Below are positions 58,639 through 64,000 of a DNA stretch of 64,000 bases, piece after piece. Position numbers and translations under genes: made by a program. This stretch comes from Mikania micrantha (lineage: Eukaryota; Streptophyta; Magnoliopsida; Asterales; Asteraceae): positions 45,753,399-45,817,398 of the forward strand of contig CM018691.1 in the NCBI GenBank assembly GCA_009363875.1, in the 5' to 3' direction. Within the stretch, counting starts at the first letter, position 1; every line of letters starts with the position of its first letter. The notes under the pieces are model-generated. The model saw only the letters and a program-made list of their open reading frames with translations, did not search any database and was not told where the DNA came from.

Positions 58639-59005
58639 AGGTCGTAACAGTACAATTAAACATGTACGGACGACCCGAAATACAGTGATATTACAATATC
58701 AGTACTGCGTCTGCATGTGTTATTTGTAAATGTTGGGTTTGTACACTGTTAACATCAATTGTTTCATATAATGTTTTTTTTGAACGGCAATACTATCTTA
58801 CTCCTAGATTACACCCAATTTTCCCCTTGCTTGGATTTGAACCCAAGACCTCCTTTCTAAGAGGCAATGCCTCTACCAAGTGGGTTAGCCCCACATTGGT
58901 TGTTTCATATAATATTAACACAGAATATTATGCGAACACTTTCCGTACCAGTATCTACAATACTTTTCTATTGTTCTGAAATATTGTTTAGGCACTGATG
59001 TTACA
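58639..59005 (-). mobile_element. Solo LTR H, upstream end
   Basis: Ends on the plus strand with GGCACTGATGTTACA; in element orientation this is TGTAACATCAGTGCC, exactly the LTR start of B. It is followed by ATGGG, the H target duplication. It holds SINE 2. Confidence 0.85.
58773..58899 (-). mobile_element. SINE 2 with perfect 14-bp target duplication
   Basis: Flanked by TTGTTTCATATAAT at 58759-58772 and 58900-58913. The minus strand has an A box (ACTTGGTAGAGGCA), a B box (GGGTTCAAATCC) and a tail GCCGTTCA plus A8. It is short (127 bp) and inserted in LTR H. Confidence 0.94.
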
Positions 59006-59010
59006 ATGGG

Positions 59011-59684
59011 TCTTAATGAGTTTAACAGGTTTATGGCGACCAGATTAATGCAAATATAAAACACGAAAATAATTTGTTTAACACTTGGTTTTGTGATTTA
59101 AGCATTACATTTATATATTTCATGTAGCAAAAAAAAAAAAAGAAAATATATCCTTTTAATTTTAATTTTTTTAAAAACGTATAAATCAAATAGCATTTTT
59201 TTTGTTTTTGTTAAACATAGTTTTCAGTATGTGCACACTTGTGTCTAGTACCCAAAAGATGATCACACGTAATACAAAGAGAAGTAGAGGTTAAGCAAAG
59301 TATTGCATGACGCATCATATAACACTTTATTTTTTGACAAAGTTCTTAATTATGAGAATTAAAATGTTTTCAAGGATATATATAATTTTATGGTTAGTGA
59401 AATTATGACTACCTACACGTTCACGTACATATTTTATTTTGATAATTTGTAAAATTTAGTTTCAAAGCGTATAATGTAAAGAAATTTAGGTACAACGCCA
59501 GGTCTGGCTCAATAATTTTGAGGGTCTAAGCAGAACAAACAACATATAACTTTTTTTTTAATAAATTAGTGATCATATATTTTTGAGAGACCTAAGGACT
59601 TGTATGGGTTGCTTGACGAATTGAATCCGGCCTTGTTTGGCTAGATAAGAAATTGAAGTGCGTACTTGGCAAACAGTATAATAG
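59011..59684. other. No gene recognised
   Basis: AT-rich DNA flanking LTR H. It contains a poly(A) run at 59130 but no supported feature. Confidence 0.5.
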
Positions 59685-59696
59685 TTTTATTCTTGC

Positions 59697-59868
59697 AAGA
59701 TTGTCCCCGTGATGGTGGTCTAGTGGTATGGAGGTGGGAATCTGTAATGAAGGTCTACGGTTCAAAGCCCGACACCACCCAATTTTCCCTGAGTCACGCG
59801 ATTTACCTCCCTCATGTTGACCGTAGAACCGGTTGGTGATGGGCTCTTAATGGTGGCGTTCACATTTT
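59697..59868 (+). mobile_element. SINE 3
   Basis: A box TCTAGTGGTATGGAGG, B box GGTTCAAAGCCC and a tail GGCGTTCACA followed by T. Flanking TTTTATTCTTGC (59685-59696) and TTTTATTTTTGC (59869-59880) differ at one base. Head and tail resemble SINEs 1 and 2, so one family is likely. Confidence 0.85.
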
Positions 59869-60229
59869 TTTTATTTTTGCTAGAGGGTCAGAAATGAGTG
59901 GTTGAGAAAAGACCGAGCATGCATCCGTCCAAATCGATCATTGACTTGTTGACTTACTCAAATGTAGTTCTATACTTCTATACATTATATTCAGATTACC
60001 AACAAAATTCCTTCGTTTATTTATCACACGCTCTTCATGTATTATCTACTTAACATATCATATATTTTATAAAAAATAATATATCCACACCTAAAGATAA
60101 AATATTTTCATTTTTTTATTTAATTACACACATATATAGTTTTAGCTTTTAAATTATTTTCGATAATATCTGGTTTTCTTGAAGCCAGTTGCGTACATTG
60201 ATCCGAGCATTTATTAGGTTTTGTTACGA

Positions 60230-60443
60230 AAACATGTATAAGATTCTTTAAAATGGGAGGTCTTTGATTCAAATCCCTTCCGCAGCAAAAAAGGGGTCTG
60301 AGGAGGGTCATGAGGTTTTCCCAGTGAGGTTTCCTCCTGGTGGTTGTGGTGGCTCATGAGAGGTCAAGGTAACTAGACCTTTGTGACATGACCTGGAAAC
60401 AGTAGGTTCACACGATTGAGACCTTCGTCGTTGAAAAAAAAAA
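60230..60443 (+). mobile_element. SINE 4 (5' part degraded)
   Basis: B box GATTCAAATCC (60266-60276) and a tail CGTCGTTG plus A10 (60434-60443). The A box is not clear and no target duplication was found. The minus ORF 60120-60311 is its shadow. Confidence 0.6.
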
Positions 60444-60732
60444 CAGATCCACAAAAGTAGACAAATAAAACGAGTGACTAACAATGGCGTAAACTTTTCA
60501 TGGAAAATTGGACAATGACAACATCAATGGGTTGTTTAGTATTAAAACGAATTAACTTAAAAAAAAGGTTTTTACATATTTCTCACTCCTAACTTGTAAA
60601 ATTACATATTTTACAAAACATGTTTTAAGAGCATTGTACATTATGCATTAGAAATTTGTACCTTAGGAAATATGTGATTTTTCAAATTACGAAGGAAAAA
60701 TATGCAATTCTCCCTAAAAAAATGGTTGCTCT

Positions 60733-61181
60733 TATATATATAGAGAATACATAATTAAAATACCCCTGCTTAGTGTGACAACCATAAAAACCATATAAAA
60801 ACGTATAAAAAACGTATTTTTTTTAAATTTTTTTTACAAGTTTGTAACATTATTAGGCATATTTTAATTAAAAAAAATCAAAAAAATGCCGACCATATAT
60901 TTTAAAAAAAATATTTTATAAAACCATGTAAAACATACGTAAGACTGCGTCAAATCTGACAACATTTTGTTACGTATGTTTTACTTGGTTTTATTAAAAA
61001 AAATTAAAAATATATGGTCGGCGCTTTGTTTATTTTATTTTATAAAAATGTGCCTAATAGTATTACAAACCTGTAAAAAAATTCAAAAAAAAAACATTTT
61101 TTTACATGATTTTTGCATGGTTTTCACGGTTTTCGCAATAAAGAGAGGTTTTCAAATTATCTATTCCTTATATATATATAT
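60733..61181. mobile_element. Foldback MITE 1
   Basis: Two arms of about 220 bp pair across a centre near 60960, for example ATGCCGACCATATATTTT against AAAATATATGGTCGGCGC, and CATGTAAAACATACGTAA against TTACGTATGTTTTACTTGG. The ends lie in TATATA sequence. The 104-residue ORF 60967-61281 is an arm. Confidence 0.85.
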
Positions 61182-62482
61182 AGGGAAGGGTATAAAAAAT
61201 AACCCTCATCTTTTGCTACAACTACATAACACATTTCAACCAATCATAAACTTACATATAAGCTTTTCATTAAAATATTAAAAAGGGCATCCTAGTCATT
61301 TTACCTTTATAAGTTTTCCCCCCCATCTTTTTTAAACATTAATAACTTTTTTATAATATATTATTTTTTAAAAAAAATTGCACCATTATATTCGTCTCAT
61401 TTTTCTCTTTAATTCCGCTATAGTCTCGACTAATTTTTTTTTTACTTTTTTTAGATGCCCTATATTTACATCATTGTAACAAGCTTAAATATAACAAATT
61501 TAATTGAAACTTTTTTAAAAATGATAAATTACAGTGATGTAATTTACATTGACGTAATTTATCGTGATGTAATTTACATTGACGTAAAATTTGGTTTCGG
61601 TTTTTTCAGTTAATTTGGTTCCGGTTTGGTTTTTTCGGTTAATTCGGTTTCGGTTCGGTTTTTTTTGCTTTTTGCTCATCCCTAATTTGTAACGAGCCTA
61701 AATACAACAAATTAGTTTGAATTGTTTTCGAACAATGATAAACTACATCAATATAATTATCATTGTTAGAGAAAAAAAATTAAAATAATGTGTTATATTA
61801 CATCACTGTAATTTATCATTGTAATTATCATTGTTAGAGAAAAAGTAAAATAATGTGTTATATTAATTACATCACTGTAATTTATCATTTGTTAGAAAAA
61901 AAATGATGTGTTATATTTATGCTCGTTATATCGATGTTAATAATGGGCAATGAGAAAAAAAATTAAAAAAACTAGTCAACAATATAACGGGAATTAAAAA
62001 GAAAATTACATCACTGTAAATAATGTGTTACGTCACCGTTAATTATGTCATTGTAAATTACTTCATTTTGTGTTACATTATTTCATTTTGTGTTACATTA
62101 CTGTAATTAACCATTGTTAGAAAAAATTTCTAATTAATTTGCTATTGTTAAGCTCGTTACAATGATGTAAATACATGACATTAAAAAAATAAAAAAAAAA
62201 CTAGTCGAGACTATAACGAAATTAAAGAGAAAAATGAGACGAGTATAATGGTGCAATTTTTTTAAAAAAATAATATAGTATAAAAAAGTTATGAATGTTT
62301 AAAAAAAAGGGGTAAACTTTATATAAAAAACAAATGTCCTAAATGCCCTTCATACTAAAGACAAAAGCATTGACACGTGGCACGATCCTATACATTTACC
62401 TTTTTCAAGTAACCATTGGATGATGGTTAATGGGTTGTAACAAAAGATGAGGGTTATCAAAAATTCCATGCCCTATATATAT
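61172..62482. mobile_element. Foldback MITE 2 with ~300-bp terminal inverted repeats
   Basis: The left end TATAGGGAAGGGTAT... and the inverted right end TATAGGGCATGG... share ATAACCCTCATCTTTTG and, further in, TTGCACCATTATA.TCGTCTC and TATAGTCTCGACTA. The centre (61530-62110) is built of GATGTAATTTACATTGACGT and CATCACTGTAATTTATCAT words. It also contains a GGTTTCGGTTCGG...CTCATCCCTA end (61600-61683) that looks like an hAT fragment. No transposase was seen. Confidence 0.8.
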
Positions 62483-62529
62483 ATATATATAGATATAAGG
62501 ATTGAATCCTATGATTCAATTCCTATATA

Positions 62530-62531
<2 letters not shown>

Positions 62532-62563
<32 letters not shown>
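62532..62563. repeat. (TA)16 microsatellite
   Basis: Pure TA run at the left border of foldback MITE 3. Confidence 0.97.
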
Positions 62564-62565
<2 letters not shown>

Positions 62566-62984
62566 ACAAGAATCAAATAAAAAAGTCTATTTTGACTAAG
62601 AATGCTAAAATGGATTTTTAAAATCTCTAAAACCGACATAAACGAACTCCGATTGAACTCATTTCGATGCCATTGGAACCGTCTCATTGAACCCAACAAT
62701 ATTTGCTTTTTGGTTTAGCTTTAACAACTAATTTTAAAGTTTGGATTTTCGTGCATGTTTTTTTATCTTTTAGGTCTTATCTTTAGATTCAGGGTTGTTT
62801 TTATAATTTTGGTTTTATGATTAAGGTTTATTGTTTATGATTTAAGGTTTAGGTGTTACAGAATTACAAGCCGGTTCCAATGATGTAAAAATGAATTCAA
62901 TCGGAGTTTGCTTGGGTTAGTTTTCGTGTTTTTAAAAATCCTTCTTAGCCTTCCTAGGCAAAAAAACTTTTTAGGGAAACTTTT

Positions 62985-62990
<6 letters not shown>
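62560..62990. mobile_element. Foldback MITE 3
   Basis: GGATTTTTAAAATC..., AACTCCGATTGAACTCAT and CATTGGAACCG (62610-62690) are matched in inverted orientation by CGGTTCCAATGATG, ATGAATTCAATCGGAGTT and TTTTTAAAAATCC (62870-62940). Both ends abut long TA repeats. The interior is rich in GGTTTA/TTTAGG words. Confidence 0.78.

Positions 62991-63029
<39 letters not shown>
62987..63029. repeat. (TA)21 microsatellite
   Basis: Pure TA run at the right border of foldback MITE 3, followed by ACACTAGTGAGATGCCCGCG. Confidence 0.97.
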
Positions 63030-63032
<3 letters not shown>

Positions 63033-63380
63033 TAGTGAGATGCCCGCGCGATGCGACGGAAAACAAAACAACTATTTTAACTAGAAAGTTTATTATGATA
63101 AAATTCATAATTTAAAACGTCAAATATGATATGACAAAAGTGTGAAAAAGTAATTTATTTGATTTGAGAGTGTTTTCTTTTATTGATATTATATAACACT
63201 TTATTTTTTAAATGTATTAATGTGAGACAAACTAAAAAGTAAAAGAAAATCATTTGGTTTATGGCTCTTAAAGCTTTGTTTGTTATACTTTATGTTCTAA
63301 GAGTTGTAAAACTCTTAATTTTAAGAGTTTTTGATAAAAGACCATTATGTCCTTCATATATGCATTATATAGTAGTATAG
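63030..63380. other. Possible MITE with CCCGCGCGATGCGACGG end
   Basis: A GC-rich palindromic-looking end (CCCGCGCGATGCGACGG, 63043-63059) directly follows a TA tract. Such ends recur in plant genomes next to TA runs. Its class and right border (perhaps near GTAGTATAGATAT, 63375) are uncertain. Confidence 0.4.
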
Positions 63381-63394
63381 ATATAGATATGGTG

Positions 63395-63648
63395 TGGTTC
63401 CTTTGTTAACGCATGTTTATTGCGTTAACCGAATAACAACATCTTATTACTTTGGGGCCCTCTTTAAAGTAAATCTAAATGTATAAGTTTTTTCTTTTTT
63501 TTATTAATGTAAGTGGGCCTTACATTTATTAAATTAATTAAATAAAGAAAAAAACTTACAGTTTTAAATTTATTTTAATATGGACCCCACAGTAATAAGA
63601 TTTAATTATTCAGTTAACGAAATAAGAAAGGGTTAATTTTTAATCATC

Positions 63649-63650
<2 letters not shown>
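63395..63650. mobile_element. Foldback MITE 4
   Basis: CGTTAACCGAATAACAACATC and TCTTATTACTTTGGGGCCC (63422-63461) are matched inverted by GGACCCCACAGTAATAAGAT and ATTATTCAGTTAACG (63583-63620). The arms meet in a T/A-rich centre. Confidence 0.7.

Positions 63651-63651
<1 letters not shown>

Positions 63652-63694
<43 letters not shown>
63652..63694. repeat. (TA)21 microsatellite
   Basis: Pure TA run to the right of foldback MITE 4. Confidence 0.97.
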
Positions 63695-63697
<3 letters not shown>

Positions 63698-64000
63698 GCA
63701 AAGGTATTCAAGATGTTTATTTATGAAAGGGGGTAGGTTGATACTAGACATGCACAAAAAAGTAGTTAAAGTGACCCGGTATACTGGTTTTAAACCATTT
63801 TAGCAACCGGTTTACAAACATGGTTTTTGATGTCGTTTTTTTGGTCCAGATGGCGGTTATGAACCATTTATGAGATTTCTGGGTCAAACTGCTTTTTAAA
63901 ACCAGGTACAAATCATTAACCATGTTTTTCCTTCAAAAAAGTAGCCGTTAAATGAAAACCTAATAATTAACGACGAGTTAACTTCTTTTTTTTTTAACGG
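63695..64000. other. No gene recognised
   Basis: Repeated GGTTTTAAACC/AACCGGTTT and ATGAACCATTTA words suggest another degraded element, but I cannot define it. Confidence 0.4.

Noticed and set aside
49654..58649. Right border of element J at 58649 (GGTCGTAACA, giving TG start TGTTACGACC)
   Set aside because: The following GTACA does not repeat the left flank ATATC. The 58633 border gives a perfect ATATC duplication and better continuity of LTR H.
58795..58895. tRNA gene on the minus strand
   Set aside because: A and B boxes are present, but there is no complete cloverleaf, and a poly(A) tail plus a 14-bp target duplication mark it as a SINE.
60967..61281. 104-residue ORF
   Set aside because: Formed by one arm of foldback MITE 1 and the start of MITE 2. 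Low-complexity, F/K/I-rich.
61593..61683. Separate complete hAT MITE inside foldback MITE 2
   Set aside because: Only one end (CTCATCCCTA) is visible. The matching start and 8-bp duplication were not found.

Overview
This window looks like plant nuclear DNA made almost entirely of transposable elements. It is AT-rich. It holds several Ty3/gypsy LTR retrotransposons primed by initiator tRNA-Met, tRNA-derived SINEs, an hAT-type MITE and TA-rich foldback elements. I see no host protein gene, rRNA or tRNA gene and no CRISPR array. The polyproteins read like the Tekay/Del chromovirus clade of a flowering plant. A large-genome eudicot, perhaps Asteraceae, is my guess, but the sequence does not prove it.

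Layout (letters are my own labels). Element O (plus strand) begins left of the window and ends at 39261. Its 5' LTR is split by three insertions: solo LTR S (79-1794), solo LTR C (1812-15076) and element B (15150-30954). Solo LTR C is itself interrupted by element A (3437-14666, minus). Element B is a plus-strand element with about 4-kb LTRs, and its 5' LTR holds solo LTR D (19182-22026). The O body (31426-38389) is interrupted by solo LTR E (34531-37358). O sits in an older LTR end, F (39262-39670). Next come a SINE (39791-40066), a minus-strand LTR G (from 40457), a (TTA)n tract, an hAT MITE (43502-43862) and a local segmental duplication. A long solo LTR H (46119-59005, minus) encloses element J (49654-58633, minus) and a SINE (58773-58899). 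The right end (59.7-63.7 kb) is a cluster of SINEs and foldback MITEs. Target-site duplications (TSDs) support most of these boundaries.

Every gag-pol here is broken by stops, frameshifts or deletions, so none looks autonomous. The most interesting signals are in the non-coding LTR DNA. Different LTR families share what looks like the same two-intron leader: a first AG|GTAA-type donor, a second GTGAGT-type donor, and a final acceptor just after a conserved CTCACCAAC...TTGACTTGAT stretch. A conserved 71-nt mini-exon is visible in B and H. A shared TATA-containing module (CATATGCCCTATATATAAG) recurs across families and is present five times in J. Most families also carry their own locally amplified short word. 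Element A has an extra ORF upstream of gag, separated from gag by a 23-bp minisatellite.
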